Positions 27,941 to 39,773 are shown, counted from the first letter of the stretch. The stretch is DNA of 64,000 bases from Pseudomonas paraeruginosa PA7 (GCF_000017205.1 NC_009656.1:4158001-4222000); one strand, 5' to 3'. The notes: generated by a model not told the origin, from the sequence alone. Program-made: numbers and translations.

Positions 27941-29838
27941 ATGGAATCCCCCGATCCGCCCTGCCGCGTACCGCCGTCACTCGCCGTGAAACCCCGCCTC
28001 GTCCGCCAGTTGCTGCTGCCCATCCCCCTCCTCCTGCTGATGCTCGCCTTCGGCTACGGCGGCTACCGGATCAGCGAAAACGCCGGCATCCGCACCCTCG
28101 CCGAGAACGGCGAACGCCAGCTGGAACTGCATGCGCGCACGGTGGAGAGCGAGATCAGCAAGTACACCTACCTGCCCAGCCTGCTGGAGCTGGAGCGCAG
28201 CGTCAGCCAGTTGCTGACCGACCCGACGCCGTACCGGCGGAACATGGTCAACACCTACCTCGAAGGCCTCAACCGCCGCGCCGGCAGCCGCGCGGTATAC
28301 CTGCTGGATACCAATGGCCGGGTGCTGGCCACCAGCAACTGGAGCGACCCGGACAGCTACCTCGGCGAGGACCTGTCGTTCCGCGCCTACTGGCAGGATG
28401 CGATGAAGGGCAAGCCAGGCCGCTTCTACGGCATCGGCAGCACTCGCGGCGAGCCGGGCTATTACCTGGCCCACGGCCTGGTCCACGGCGGCCGGATCAT
28501 CGGCGTGGCGGTGGTCAAGGTGAAGATGGACGCCCTCGAGGAACGCTGGGAGAAGGCGCGTCTGGAAGCCTTCGTCAGCGACGAGAACGGCATCATCATC
28601 CTCTCCAGCAACCCTGCCCTGCGCCTGAAGGCGGTGCGCTCCCTGAGCCCCGACGACAAGGAGCGCCTGGCGCGCAGCATGCAGTACTACTGGTGGGCGT
28701 TGAACGAATGGCAGCCGCTGGAGCGCGAGCCGCTGGCCGCCGGGGTCGAGCGGCTGAGCTTCGCCGCCGACGCGCAGCACCCGCGCGGCGAGGCGATCAG
28801 CTACCTGGCGCAGACCCGCGCGCTGAACGACACGCCGTGGAACCTGACCCTGCTCAGCCCGCTGGAGGACCTGCGCCGCGATGCCGTGCGCAACGGCATG
28901 CTGGCCGCCATCGGCTTCGCCCTGCTGGCATTCCTGCTGATCGCCTGGAACGAGCGACGCAAGGTGCTGGCCACCCGCCTCGCCGCGCGCGAGGCGCTGC
29001 AGCGAGCCAACGGCGAACTGGAAGTGAAGATCGCCGAACGCACCGCCGACCTGCAGGCCAGCAACGAACGCCTGACCGCCGAGATCCACGAGCGCCAGCA
29101 GGCCGAGGACACCCTGCGCAAGGCCCAGGACGAACTGGTCCAGGCCGGCAAGCTGGCGGTGATCGGGCAGATGTCCACCAGCATCGCCCACGAACTCAAC
29201 CAGCCGCTGGCGGCGCTGCGCACGCTGTCCGGCAATACCGTACGCTTCCTCCAGCGCGGCAAGCTGGAGACCGCCAGCACCAACCTGGCCACCATCAACG
29301 AGCTGGTCGACCGCATGGGCCGCATCACCGCCAGCCTGCGCGCCTTCGCCCGGCGCAGCGACGACGCCGGCCAGGCCAGCCTGGCCAAGGCGGTGGACGC
29401 CGCGCTGCTGATCCTCCATGGCCGCCTGGAACAGGACCCGCCGCTGCTGCACCGGCACTTCGAGGACGTCTGCCTGGGCATCGACCAGACCCGCCTGGAG
29501 CAGATCCTGGTCAACCTGCTGGCCAACGCCCTCGACGCCATGCGCGACCAGGCCGATCGCCAGCTCTGGCTGGAAGGCCGGCGCGAAGACGAACGCTACA
29601 TCCTGCGCGTGCGCGACAACGGTCCCGGCATCCCGCCGGCGGCGCGCGTGCACCTGTTCGAACCCTTCTTCACCACCAAGCCCGGCGAACACGGCCTGGG
29701 TCTCGGCCTGACCCTTTCGGCCAGCCTGGCCACCGCCGCCGGCGGCAGCCTCAGCGTGCAACACCCCGAAAGCGGCGGAACCGCCTTCGAGCTGAGCCTG
29801 ACCCTGGTTCCCGATTCCCCGACCGCGAGTCCCGCCCG

Positions 29839-29842
<4 letters not shown>
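27941..29842 (+). CDS. aauS: AauS, sensor histidine kinase for acidic amino acids
   Basis: About 633 residues, DctB-like. TM1 spans roughly residues 20-42, a periplasmic double-PDC/dCACHE sensor 45-315, and TM2 about 318-338 ('MLAAIGFALLAFLLIAW'). A coiled coil, the dimerisation/phosphorylation helix ('MSTSIAHELNQPLAAL', His near 417) and the ATPase domain follow ('NLLANALDAM', 'DNGPGIPPAARVHLFEPFFTTK', 'GLGLGLTLS'). It senses periplasmic Glu/Asp and phosphorylates AauR. The start is unclear: adjacent GTG/ATG at 27938/27941 lack a good ribosome-binding site, and a GTG at 27987 would also keep TM1. Confidence 0.92.
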
Positions 29843-31164
<1,322 letters not shown>

Positions 31165-31248
31165 GCCGGAGCGCCCTCTTCGCCCTGCCCGCCTGGCGCG
31201 GGGCGCAATGCTGCATCCGACATTTCTCACCCCCCTGCGATTCCGCTC

Positions 31249-31284
31249 GGCGGATAACGCCAGGGGCGTTATTCACCCTACGCG
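31249..31284. repeat. P. aeruginosa GCGGATAACGCC-type repeat
   Basis: A single copy reading GGCGGATAACGCCAGG, then GGCGTTATTCACCCTACG, i.e. the same dyad seen three times at 4785-4930. It lies in the 276-nt space between aauR and the old yellow enzyme gene, where no gene was found. Confidence 0.75.
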
Positions 31285-31440
31285 CCGGTGTGGGGAACGC
31301 GCTATCCGGACATTCATGAATTGAACTCAAGTGTCATTTTCACCGGCAGCGGTTTTTCGCACGAATCGTTCCGCCAATAATGCGCCCACCTTCTTCCATC
31401 GCGCCGCGCCACGGCCGGCCTCACGAGCGAGATCGCCAGC

Positions 31441-32553
31441 ATGCTGTTCAGACCCTACACCCTTGGCCACCTGACCACCCCCAACCGCATCGTCATGCCG
31501 CCGATGACCCGTTCGCGCGCTGCCAGCGGCGAAGTCGCCACCGCGCTGATGGCCGAGTACTACCGCCAGCGCGCCAGCGCCGGCCTGATCATTTCCGAAG
31601 GCACCCAGATCAGCCGCCAGGGCCAGGGCTACGCCTGGACGCCGGGCATCCACAGCGCCGAACAGGTCGCCGGCTGGCGCCAGGTCACCGAGGCCGTGCA
31701 CGCCGCCGGCGGACGCATCTTCGCCCAGCTCTGGCATGTCGGCCGGGTCTCGCACACCTCGCTGCAACCGGGCAACGCCGCCCCGGTGTCTTCCTCGGCG
31801 CTGGTGGCCGAGGGTGTGAAGGTCTTCGTCGACCCCCAGGGTCGCGGCCCGCAGGCCGGCGGCGGCGAGATGGTCCAGCATTCGACGCCGCGCGCGCTGA
31901 GCGTGGCGGAAATCAAGGGTATCGTCGCCGACTACGCCCAGGCCGCGCGCAACGCCCTCGACGCCGGCTTCGACGGGGTCGAGCTGCACGGCGCCAACGG
32001 CTACCTGATCAACCAGTTCATCGACTCCCAGGCCAATGCGCGCAACGACCAATACGGCGGCTCGCTGGAAAACCGCCTGCGCTTTCTCCGCGAGGTCGCC
32101 GAGGCGGTCACCGCGGTGGTCGGCCGGGAACGCATCGGCGTGCGCCTGGCGCCGCTGACCACCTTGCAGGGCGCGGTCGACGACACTCCGCAGGCCACCT
32201 ACCTGGCCGCCGCGCGGCTGCTGGACGAGATCGGCGTGGCCTACATCCACATCGCCGAGGCCGACTGGGAAGACGCCCCGGCGATGCCGGCGGCGTTCAA
32301 GGAAGCGCTGCGCATCGTCTACCGTGGCAGCCTGATCTACTCCGGGATGTACACCAGGGCGCGCGCCGAGGAAGCGCTGGCCAGGGGCTGGGCCGACCTG
32401 GTCGGCTTCGGCCGGCCGTTCATCGCCAATCCCGACCTCCCCTACCGCCTGGAACACGACCTGCCGCTGGCCAGCGGCGACCGGTCGACCTACTTCGGAG
32501 GCGGAGCGGCCGGCTACACCGATTACCCGTTCCTGTCAAAGACGGCCGGTTGA
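31441..32553 (+). CDS. Old yellow enzyme-family alkene reductase (NemA/XenB-like)
   Basis: 370 residues of FMN-dependent TIM barrel: 'LGHLTTPNRIVMPPMTRSRA', 'QLWHVGRVSH', catalytic H-x-x-N in 'VELHGANGYLINQFI', 'NDQYGGSLENRLRFL' and 'VGFGRPFIANPDL'. Such enzymes reduce activated C=C bonds, nitroaromatics or N-ethylmaleimide with NAD(P)H. It stands alone, with no repressor gene beside it. The physiological substrate is unknown. Confidence 0.92.
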   Translation: MLFRPYTLGHLTTPNRIVMPPMTRSRAASGEVATALMAEYYRQRASAGLIISEGTQISRQGQGYAWTPGIHSAEQVAGWRQVTEAVHAAGGRIFAQLWHVGRVSHTSLQPGNAAPVSSSALVAEGVKVFVDPQGRGPQAGGGEMVQHSTPRALSVAEIKGIVADYAQAARNALDAGFDGVELHGANGYLINQFIDSQANARNDQYGGSLENRLRFLREVAEAVTAVVGRERIGVRLAPLTTLQGAVDDTPQATYLAAARLLDEIGVAYIHIAEADWEDAPAMPAAFKEALRIVYRGSLIYSGMYTRARAEEALARGWADLVGFGRPFIANPDLPYRLEHDLPLASGDRSTYFGGGAAGYTDYPFLSKTAG

Positions 32554-32747
32554 AATCCACCGCCGAGCGGGCCGCGAAGCTGTGACCGCTCGGCGAAACA
32601 TGCCGCCACAAGCTCGTCTTTGGTCGACTAGAAGCCTCGCCTGGCGCGGCCTAGACTCAATTCGCCAGATATTCATTATTAATAGGCCTGATTTCATGGA
32701 CGGGGGGGACCACCGATAGCATTGAGGAAAATTCCGAGGAATCCGTC

Positions 32748-32954
32748 ATGAGCAAGTCCCTGATCGTCCCCCTGGCCGCCTGCCTGATCGTCCTGGCCGG
32801 CTGCACCAGCCCGCCACGCAGCGCCGAACGCCCCTACAGCGACGCCGAAATCAAGTCCTACGCCCTCGACAGCCTGGAACACAGCGACCTCTCGCCGAAG
32901 CGCCTCGACCAGTACCGCAGCGTGCTTGGCACGCCGCACCGGCAGACCCTCTAG
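32748..32954 (+). CDS. Small lipoprotein, 68 residues
   Basis: A type II signal peptide with lipobox L-A-G-C (Cys19) is followed by a short hydrophilic mature part of 50 residues ('SDAEIKSYALDSLEHSDLSPKRLDQYR'). GAGGA lies 8 nt upstream of the ATG. After the lipid anchor it is probably helical. No family is recognised. It converges on the methyltransferase gene with a 5-nt gap. Confidence 0.8.
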   Translation: MSKSLIVPLAACLIVLAGCTSPPRSAERPYSDAEIKSYALDSLEHSDLSPKRLDQYRSVLGTPHRQTL

Positions 32955-32959
32955 CGCCT

Positions 32960-33583
32960 TCAGACGGGGCGACGCCAGACGCTCGCCAGCCAGGGCTGCT
33001 GCTCGCGCGGCAGGCCCGGCGGCCGGTAGTAGTGCTCCAGCTCGACGAAACCGGCGTCCTCCAGCAGGCGTTTCCAGGCCGGGTAGTCGTGGTAGGCACC
33101 GTAGCGTTGGCCATTCCAGCCCTCGCGGTTGTCGCCGCGCGGATTGGAGCTGAACAGCACGCCGCCCGGCCGCAGCGCTTCGAAGAGTTCGCCGAGCACC
33201 CGCGGCAAGGCGCTGCCGGGCACATGGAACAGGCTGGCGTTGGCGAAGATGCCGTCGAAGTACCCGGCCGGCAGTCGCAGTGCCAGGAAGTTCTGTTGCC
33301 ATACCTCGCAACCGCTGTCGGCCCTGGCCATCTCGACGAAGCGCGGCGTGCCTTCGAGTCCCACCGGCTGGTGGCCGAGGCGGCGGAAGGTGGCCAGGTC
33401 GCGCCCGGGACCGCAGCCGAAATCGAGGATCCGGTACGGCGGCGGGCCGTCGATATGGCGCAGCAGCGCCTCGACGTTCTGGCTCACGTCGTGGTCGCGG
33501 GTTCCTTCGCGGAAGCCTTCGGCGTTGCGCTGGTAGTCGGCCAGGGTGGTGCTGGTGATCTCGCGGAAATCGTCGGTGCTCAT
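32960..33583 (-). CDS. SAM-dependent methyltransferase (class I)
   Basis: 207 residues with motif I 'ILDFGCGPGRDLATF', motif II/III acidic residue in 'LEGTPRFVEMA', 'FDGIFANASLFHVP' and 'RPGGVLFSSNPRG'. The N-terminal 'TLADYQRNAEGFREGTRDHDVSQN' is typical of a Tellurite-resistance/UbiE-like group. The substrate is unknown. It sits next to, but not in an operon with, the TerC-family gene, which is divergent from it. Confidence 0.87.
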   Translation of the reverse strand: MSTDDFREITSTTLADYQRNAEGFREGTRDHDVSQNVEALLRHIDGPPPYRILDFGCGPGRDLATFRRLGHQPVGLEGTPRFVEMARADSGCEVWQQNFLALRLPAGYFDGIFANASLFHVPGSALPRVLGELFEALRPGGVLFSSNPRGDNREGWNGQRYGAYHDYPAWKRLLEDAGFVELEHYYRPPGLPREQQPWLASVWRRPV

Positions 33584-33791
33584 GGCGGCTCGCAGTGGCG
33601 GGAACCCGCCCAGTCTAGCGCCGGCGCGGGATCCGTCTAAGGTTTTGTAATAGTTTCCCGCTGTGGCGGTGGCCCGCGACACAGTAGGATCGACCTCCCT
33701 TTGACTTCCAATGGCCATCATGACCGCCCTTTCGGAGCCTCCCAGTCGTCCTCGCGGACAGCCCTCCCCGCTTCACCTCCTTTTCCTGCGC

Positions 33792-33814
33792 CCGGCATCG
33801 CCGGCCGATGCCGG
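33792..33814 (+). promoter_or_regulatory. 5' leader hairpin of the TerC-family gene
   Basis: CCGGCATCG (33792-33800) and CGATGCCGG (33806-33814) make a perfect 9-bp stem with loop CCGGC, 64 nt before the ATG. TerC-family genes are often controlled by the manganese riboswitch yybP-ykoY, but its conserved cores were not found in this leader, so the element's role is open. Confidence 0.35.
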
Positions 33815-33878
33815 ACAGCTCGCCTCGACCCTCCCCCACTTCGCCGGCCGCCCCAGCCGGGCCGCGAGGTAAGCGCGC

Positions 33879-35426
33879 ATGGAATGGATAGCCGACCCCA
33901 CCGCCTGGCTCGGCCTGGCGACCCTGATCGTGCTGGAGATCGTCCTCGGCATCGATAACCTGGTGTTCATCGCCATCCTGGCCGACAAGCTGCCGCCGCA
34001 CCTGCGCGACCGCGCCCGGGTCCTCGGCCTGTCGCTGGCGCTGCTGATGCGCCTGGGCCTGCTGGCGAGCATCTCGTGGATGGTGACCCTCACCGAACCG
34101 CTGCTCGAGGTGTTCGGCAAGAGCTTCTCCGGCCGCGACCTGATCATGCTGTTCGGCGGCGTGTTCCTGCTGTTCAAGGCCACCATGGAACTGCACGAAC
34201 GCCTCGAGGGCCACGTCGCCCAGCACGCCGGCAACAGGACCTACGCGCTGTTCTGGCCGATCGTCGCGCAGATCGTCGTGCTCGACGCGGTGTTCTCGCT
34301 CGACGCGGTGATCACCGCGGTGGGCATGGTCGAGCACCTGGAAGTGATGATGATCGCGGTGATCGTCTCCATCGGCCTGATGATCGTCGCCAGCAAGCCG
34401 CTGACCCGCTTCGTCAACCGCCACCCGACGGTGATCATGCTGTGCCTGGGCTTCCTGATGATGATCGGCTTCAGCCTGACCGCCGAGGGCCTGGGCTTCC
34501 ACATCCCGAAAGGCTACCTGTACGCGGCCATCGGCTTCTCGATCCTCATCGAGGTGTTCAACCAGGTCGCCCGCAAGCGCCGCAAGAAGAGCCTGCAGGG
34601 CCACCGCCCGCTGCGCGCGCGCACCGCCCACGCGGTGCTGCGCCTGCTCGGCGGCCAGCGCCTGGAGGCCGACGAGGTTGGCGAGGAGGTCGCCGACCTG
34701 TTCGAGGAAGGCGACGACCAGGTGGTCTTCGACCGCCGCGAACGGGTGATGATCAGCGGTGTGCTGCAATTGGCCGAAAAGCCCATCCGCAGCCTGATGA
34801 CGGTGCGCGCCGAGGTCGACTGCATCGACCTGGACAGCGGTCGCGAGGCGATCCGCGCGACGCTGCTCGAGTCGTCCTACTCGCGCCTGCCGCTGGTCCG
34901 CGACGGCCGGGTGGAGGAGCCGCTGGGCTACGTGCACAAGAAGGAATTGCTCAAGGAACTGCTCGCCGGCGCCCAGCCGGACCTGGAAAGCCTGGCCCGC
35001 CAGCCGCTCAACCTGCTGCAGGACTGCTCGATCCTCAACGCCCTGGAGCAGATGCGCGAGGCCTCGACCCACGTGGCCTTCGTGGTCAACGAGTTCGGCG
35101 AATTCATCGGCCTGCTGACGCTGACCGACATCCTCGAGTCGATCGCCGGCGAACTGCCGGACGCCAGCGAGGTAGACGGCCCGGACGTGGTCGAGGACGC
35201 CGGCGGCTACCTGGTCAGCGGCGCCATGAACCTCAGCCAGGTGCGTCGCCACGTCGGTTTCGAGGCGCGCGCCACCGAGGACTACCAGACCCTCGCCGGG
35301 CTGGTGATGAGCCTGCTCGACCGCCTGCCGGCCATCGGCGACCGCCTGCAATGGCAGGACTGGGAACTGCGCGTGATGGAGGTGGAGGAACGCCGCGTGA
35401 CCCGGGTCCTGCTGCGCAGGACCTGA
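33879..35426 (+). CDS. TerC-family membrane protein with CBS and CorC/HlyC domains (YegH/YoaE type)
   Basis: 515 residues. Seven TerC helices fill residues ~1-230 with the acidic motifs '[20 protein letters not shown]' and '[21 protein letters not shown]'. Two CBS domains span about 300-430 ('[16 protein letters not shown]', '[25 protein letters not shown]'). A CorC_HlyC domain ends the protein ('[22 protein letters not shown]'). The family is linked to metal export and loading of exoenzymes. GAGGT lies upstream of the ATG. It appears monocistronic. Confidence 0.9.
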   Translation: MEWIADPTAWLGLATLIVLEIVLGIDNLVFIAILADKLPPHLRDRARVLGLSLALLMRLGLLASISWMVTLTEPLLEVFGKSFSGRDLIMLFGGVFLLFKATMELHERLEGHVAQHAGNRTYALFWPIVAQIVVLDAVFSLDAVITAVGMVEHLEVMMIAVIVSIGLMIVASKPLTRFVNRHPTVIMLCLGFLMMIGFSLTAEGLGFHIPKGYLYAAIGFSILIEVFNQVARKRRKKSLQGHRPLRARTAHAVLRLLGGQRLEADEVGEEVADLFEEGDDQVVFDRRERVMISGVLQLAEKPIRSLMTVRAEVDCIDLDSGREAIRATLLESSYSRLPLVRDGRVEEPLGYVHKKELLKELLAGAQPDLESLARQPLNLLQDCSILNALEQMREASTHVAFVVNEFGEFIGLLTLTDILESIAGELPDASEVDGPDVVEDAGGYLVSGAMNLSQVRRHVGFEARATEDYQTLAGLVMSLLDRLPAIGDRLQWQDWELRVMEVEERRVTRVLLRRT

Positions 35427-35465
35427 GCCGATGCGGCGGCCGGCAAACCGGCCGCCGCGCCCGCT

Positions 35466-38360
35466 TCAGAGACAGGCGCCTTCGTCGCGCCAGACCTTGC
35501 CGCTGCCCTCGCCGCCGGTGAACGCCGGATCGCCGGGCTGCTGGCCGCGGCTCCACCAGCGCGCCGCGTACTGGCGGCCGCCGTACGTGACCCGGTCGCC
35601 GCCGACGTAGGCCGTCGAAGCGTTCCAGGACCTGCCGCAGGTCGCTCCCGGCTGTTCCGCCGCGACCCGCACCACGTGATCCTGGCGCACGCTGTGGCTG
35701 CCGTTGCCGAGGGTCAGGCTGAAGGTATAGCGACTGTCCTGCGGCGCCTTCGGCGCGACGAAGCTCAGGCGCGCACCGTCGGCTTCGAACGCCAGCGCCG
35801 GCGACACGCTCCACTGGTAGCTCAACTCAAGGCCGTTCGGATCGCTCGACCCGGAAGCGTCCAGAACCACCCGCTCGCCCGCCGCGACGTCGGTCTTGCC
35901 ACTGATCTGCGCCAGCGGCGGCGGCACTTCGCCCTGCTGACAGGGACCGTCGTCGCGCCAGACCTTGCCGCTGCCATCGCCACCGGTGAAGTTCGGGTTA
36001 CCCGGCTCCTGGCCCTGGGTCCACCAGCGCGCATAGTACTGGCGCCCCCCGTGCTGCACCATGTCACCGGACAGATAGGCCTTGTTGCGCATCCAGGCAG
36101 GACGGCAACTGGCATCCTGAGCAGCCTTGACCTTCACCTCGTGGTCGCGGGTCACGCGCTGCTTGCCGTTGTCCAGGGTCAGGGTGAAGCGATAGGGCGT
36201 GTCCTGCGCCAGGCTCGGCGCGACGAAGCTCAGGCGCGGGCCGTCCAGCTCCATATCCAGCGCCGGCGATACCGTCCAAGCGTAGCTCAGTGCGGCGCCC
36301 TGGGGATCCGAAGAGGCGGAGGCATCGAGCACCACCCGCTCGCCGGCCTCGGCTTCGGCCTTGCCGTCGATCTGCGCCAGCGGCGGCAGGTTGCTTTCCT
36401 TCGGCTTGAGCACCTGGATCTTCAGCTTGTTGTCCGCGGCGAAGCTGCCGTCGGCCACTTCGACCCAGCCGCCATAAGGATTGTCGCTGGCGTAAAGCCT
36501 ATAGCCCTTGATGTTGCCGACCTGACTGTTGTCCTGCCGTGGCAGGTAACGCAGGTGCGAGAAACGGCTGTCCCGGCCCAGGTCGATGATCATCTCGTGG
36601 GGGAAGCCGGCGCCCGCCGCGCTAGCCCAGAAGGTCTTCGGGTCACCGTCGATGGCGTTGGCCGCCGCGCCCCTGGCGCCCTCGGCGCTGCTCACCGAGT
36701 GGATCCGCCAGTTGCGCGGATCGAGCAGACGGCTGCGCGAGTCGGCCAGCTGGATCTCGGCGGCGCTGGCGCCGCCCTTGCCGCTCGCCTCGGACTCCAC
36801 CACCAGGCGCAGGTAGCGGGCCTCGACGCTGTCGCTGTCGACGGCGAAGGCATGGCCGTCGAGGATCAGGTCGTCGATGTCGGCGTTGTTGCCTTTCACC
36901 GAGACGTACCAGCGGCCGCCAGCCTCTTCGTGGACGCCGAGCGCGGCCACCACGCCCTCGCGCGAACGGTGGTCGAAGTCGGTTTCGCTCGGTCGGCCGT
37001 CACGCTTGAGGTAGATCGCGGTCCTGCCGGTCGGTTCGTGGCGCGGCCCCGAGGTGATGCCGAAGGCCAGGCGCCGGGTACCGGCGGGGACATCGACGAC
37101 GAAGTGCTTCCAGCTGTCCGCCCTGGCCAGGCTGAAACCCTCGTGCAGGACGTGGGTCGCCCGCTCGTCGTCGACCGGCACCACCGAGGGAGCGTAGGCG
37201 GAGATCTTCGCCGCGTTGCTGCGCCATACCTGCGCCATGTTGGCGGTCAGGGCGTCGCCGATGGGCACGCCCTGGTTGTCCTTCAGCTCGGGATTGGAGT
37301 AGTAGCCCAGCTAGTTGCCGCACATGATGGTGCCGATCCGTCCGTTGTTGTAGCCGAAGTTGAAACCCTGGCCGGTCGGGCAGTGGCTGCCGCCGATGTT
37401 ATGGCCCAGCTCGTGGCGAAACACGGTGGGGCCGTCGGCCGCGTTCACCGAGTAGCGTCCGTTGGTGTAGGCCCAGCCGGCCGCGCTGTTCTGCCCGGGG
37501 CCGGTGCCGCGGCCGGTGAAGAACGCCGCGACCAGGTCCGGGCTGTACTGGCGCATGCCCTCGGCGAAGAGGTTCTTCAGGTCGGCCAGGGTATCGGTAT
37601 TGACCCGGTGGTCGTCGTCGATCACCTGGGTGCCGACCAGGCGCACGCGCACGCCCTTGACCCTGGAATTGTCCAGCGCCTGGTTGACCGAGGCGACCTG
37701 CGCCAGGGCGTAGGCCTCGTGGTCGCCGACATAGGCCACGGACAGCCTGGAGAAACCGGCCAGCACGTCGATCAGCAGGTCGCCGGCGGCATTGCGCTGG
37801 GCCTGGTAGCGCAGCGCGCCGTTGCGCGACTCGATCGTCGTCGCAAGCGGCGCGTCGGGTTCTTCCAGGTAGTCGATCTGCTCGTGGGCGGCGCCACGTT
37901 GCGCCGGGAACAGGGTAAGGGTCTGCTGGCCGTCGGCAGCACCGCGGATCATCGCGTTGCGCTCGGGCAGCAGGGCGACGAAGCTACCGTCGTCGCGCAG
38001 GGCCATCACGATATCGCCGGCGGCCTGCCGGGCCTGGCCCTCCAGGGCGCCGGCCAGCAGGGTGAAGCCCGGATAGCCGCTATCGTCCTGCACGCGCAGG
38101 GAACGGATCGACACCCCCGCCTCCTGGCGCAGGCGCTCGGTGCCGGGCGATGCGGCGCTGCGCGACAGCGCGCCGCCACGGACGGCCTGGACGTCGATGA
38201 AGCGTCCACCGAAGGTGACTTCCTGCTGGCTCGGCACGGCGTCCCGGGCGGCCTGCCCGGCCAGCGCCGGGGCCATCTGCGGCAACAGGACGCTGGCACC
38301 GAGGGCGGCGCACCAGAGACGGGTACTACGGGTGAAGCGATGGGTGGAGGGGCACGACAT
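35466..38360 (-). pseudogene. Secreted modular metalloprotease interrupted by an in-frame amber codon
   Basis: One reading frame of 964 codons contains a single TAG at 37311-37313 (codon 350). Before it are a signal peptide and a metzincin zinc site (HELGHNIGGSH, near residues 316-326) with Met-turn (I-M-C-G-N). After it, in the same frame, the text resumes as the expected 'LGYYSNPEL', then an F5/8C-like discoidin domain ('GAAANAIDGDPKTFWAS'), two PKD/Ig-like domains and two chitin-binding type 3 domains ('AYLSGDMVQHGGRQYYARWW', 'AYVGGDRVTYGGRQYAARWW'). The intact ancestor would be a secreted protease anchored to chitin or another glycan. The lack of frameshifts or other stops points to a recent mutation. 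An in-frame ATG at 37268 could restart the C-terminal part, but it lacks a signal peptide. Confidence 0.8.
37311..38360 (-). CDS. Translatable N-terminal fragment of the metalloprotease (349 residues)
   Basis: This is the portion that would still be made and exported. AAGGA lies 6 nt before the ATG; the signal peptide ends near A-L-A (about residue 34), followed by a ~200-residue prodomain ('VTFGGRFIDVQAVRGGALSR') and most of the catalytic domain ('RHELGHNIGGSHCPTGQGFNFGYN'). It stops four residues after the Met-turn methionine's segment, so the C-terminal helix of the catalytic fold and all glycan-binding modules are lost. Activity is doubtful. Confidence 0.6.
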   Translation of the reverse strand: MSCPSTHRFTRSTRLWCAALGASVLLPQMAPALAGQAARDAVPSQQEVTFGGRFIDVQAVRGGALSRSAASPGTERLRQEAGVSIRSLRVQDDSGYPGFTLLAGALEGQARQAAGDIVMALRDDGSFVALLPERNAMIRGAADGQQTLTLFPAQRGAAHEQIDYLEEPDAPLATTIESRNGALRYQAQRNAAGDLLIDVLAGFSRLSVAYVGDHEAYALAQVASVNQALDNSRVKGVRVRLVGTQVIDDDHRVNTDTLADLKNLFAEGMRQYSPDLVAAFFTGRGTGPGQNSAAGWAYTNGRYSVNAADGPTVFRHELGHNIGGSHCPTGQGFNFGYNNGRIGTIMCGN

Positions 38361-38571
38361 GGCAATTCCTTCAACTGCACGCCAGTGCGCACCGGACGAA
38401 GCGTTCGTCGGGTGGCAGGTGCAGAGTGGGCTGAACGTTTAGGAGAAGTGGTTGCCGGCGACGAAATGGTAGGGAGCCCCCCTTCCCCTGTAAACGCGAG
38501 GCCAGGTATTTCGGACCCGTCCTAACCGGCCCGCCGCGCCGGGCCAGAGCCCGTGCCTGGCGGACCGCGCC

Positions 38572-39351
38572 TCACAGGCGGCGCTCCCAGGCGCGGGCCT
38601 GCTCCTGCCTGACCGCCTCGACGAAACTCGCCGGCAGGAGGGTACGGAACGGGCCGTCGGCGGCTTCGACCAGCGCAACCATGCTGGCGATCATTTCCTC
38701 GGGATCGTGCTGTTCGAAGGGGAATCTCACGCCGCGGTAGTCGGTGAAATGCCGCCGCGGGTCGTACCAGCGCTTCCAGGTCTCCATCATGCGGTCGTTG
38801 AAGCCGGTCTGGTACGGGCCGGGGTTGATCGTTCCGACCTGGATGCCGAACGGCTTCAGTTCCGCATGCAGGGCTTCGGCGAAGGCCTCCAGGGCATGCT
38901 TGGAGGCGCAGTAGGCGCCTGTGTAGGGCCCGGTGAGCAGGCCGGCGATGGAAGAGACGAAGAGCACCCGGCCGCGACGCTTCTGCTCGACCATGCGGCG
39001 TACGACACCCTGGGTCAGCGCCAGGCTGGCGAACACGTTGGTCTCGAACAGCGCGCGCACCAGCTCCAGCGGAATCTCCGCGCTGGCCCCGGCCTCGGCG
39101 CTGCCGGCGTTGTTCAAGAGAACGTCGACATCCCACTCCCAGGCGCGCTCGCGATCGGCGCCGACGGTGATGTCGAGGACCTCCACCCGCAGCGTGCCGC
39201 CACGCCGCCCGGCCTCCTCGCGCAGGTCGCCGGCCTGGCCGGCGCTGCGCACCCCGGCGATCACCCGATGGCCGCGTTCGGCCAGGCGTAACGCCACTTC
39301 GCGACCGAAACCGCTGCCGGCCCCGGTCACCAGGATTCGCTTGTGAGTCAT
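38572..39351 (-). CDS. Short-chain dehydrogenase/reductase
   Basis: 259 residues: 'ILVTGAGSGFGREVALRLAERGHRV' (TGxxxGxG), 'DVLLNNAGSAEAG' (NNAG), 'VLFVSSIAG' and catalytic Y-C-A-S-K in 'GAYCASKHALEAFAEALHAEL'. GAGG lies 8 nt before the ATG. The start overlaps the stop of the upstream DUF336 gene (ATGA), so they form a two-gene operon divergent from a LysR regulator. The substrate is unknown. Confidence 0.9.
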   Translation of the reverse strand: MTHKRILVTGAGSGFGREVALRLAERGHRVIAGVRSAGQAGDLREEAGRRGGTLRVEVLDITVGADRERAWEWDVDVLLNNAGSAEAGASAEIPLELVRALFETNVFASLALTQGVVRRMVEQKRRGRVLFVSSIAGLLTGPYTGAYCASKHALEAFAEALHAELKPFGIQVGTINPGPYQTGFNDRMMETWKRWYDPRRHFTDYRGVRFPFEQHDPEEMIASMVALVEAADGPFRTLLPASFVEAVRQEQARAWERRL

Positions 39352-39773
39352 CGTGCTTGCCTCTGGATTGCCGCCGTGGCCACCGCGGCCTCGGCGATGG
39401 ATTGATCCTGCGCGGCGCTGCCGCCGGAGACGCCGAGGCCGCCCAGGCAGGCGCCCGGCGCGCCGGCGATCGGCATGCCACCGGCGAAGCAGGCCAGCCC
39501 GCCGTTGCTCTGTTCGATGCTCCACAGCGGCTGGCCAGGGCCGGCGAGGCGCCCGAGCTCGCCGCTGGGCAGACGGAACAGCGCGGCGCTGCGCGCCTTG
39601 CGCTGGGCCAGGTCGATGGCGCCGGGCACGCTGTCGTCCATGCGCGCGAACGCCAGCAGGTTGGCATGGGCGTCGACCACCGCGACGCAGACCGCCTGGC
39701 CCTGCCGGCGAGCCTCGGCGATGGCCGCCGCGATGCAGCGTTCGGCCTGTTGCAGTGACAGATGGGTAGGCAT
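39348..39773 (-). CDS. GlcG/HbpS-like DUF336 protein
   Basis: 141 residues with the family layout: 'AERCIAAAIAEARRQGQAVCVAVVDAHANLLAFARMDDSVPGAIDLAQRKARSA', then the glycine-rich 'FAGGMPIAGAPGACLGGLGVSGGSAAQDQSIAEAAV'. Relatives bind haem or accompany glycolate and dehydrogenase systems; the role is not established. It is first in the operon with the SDR gene. Confidence 0.88.
   Translation of the reverse strand: MPTHLSLQQAERCIAAAIAEARRQGQAVCVAVVDAHANLLAFARMDDSVPGAIDLAQRKARSAALFRLPSGELGRLAGPGQPLWSIEQSNGGLACFAGGMPIAGAPGACLGGLGVSGGSAAQDQSIAEAAVATAAIQRQAR

Noticed and set aside
33690..33878. yybP-ykoY manganese riboswitch before the TerC-family gene
   Set aside because: The conserved purine-rich core loops were searched for and not seen; only a simple hairpin is present.
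37311..37313. Programmed read-through or non-standard amino acid at the metalloprotease TAG
   Set aside because: The context does not match a known read-through signal and no structure or special decoding gene is visible; a point mutation is simpler.
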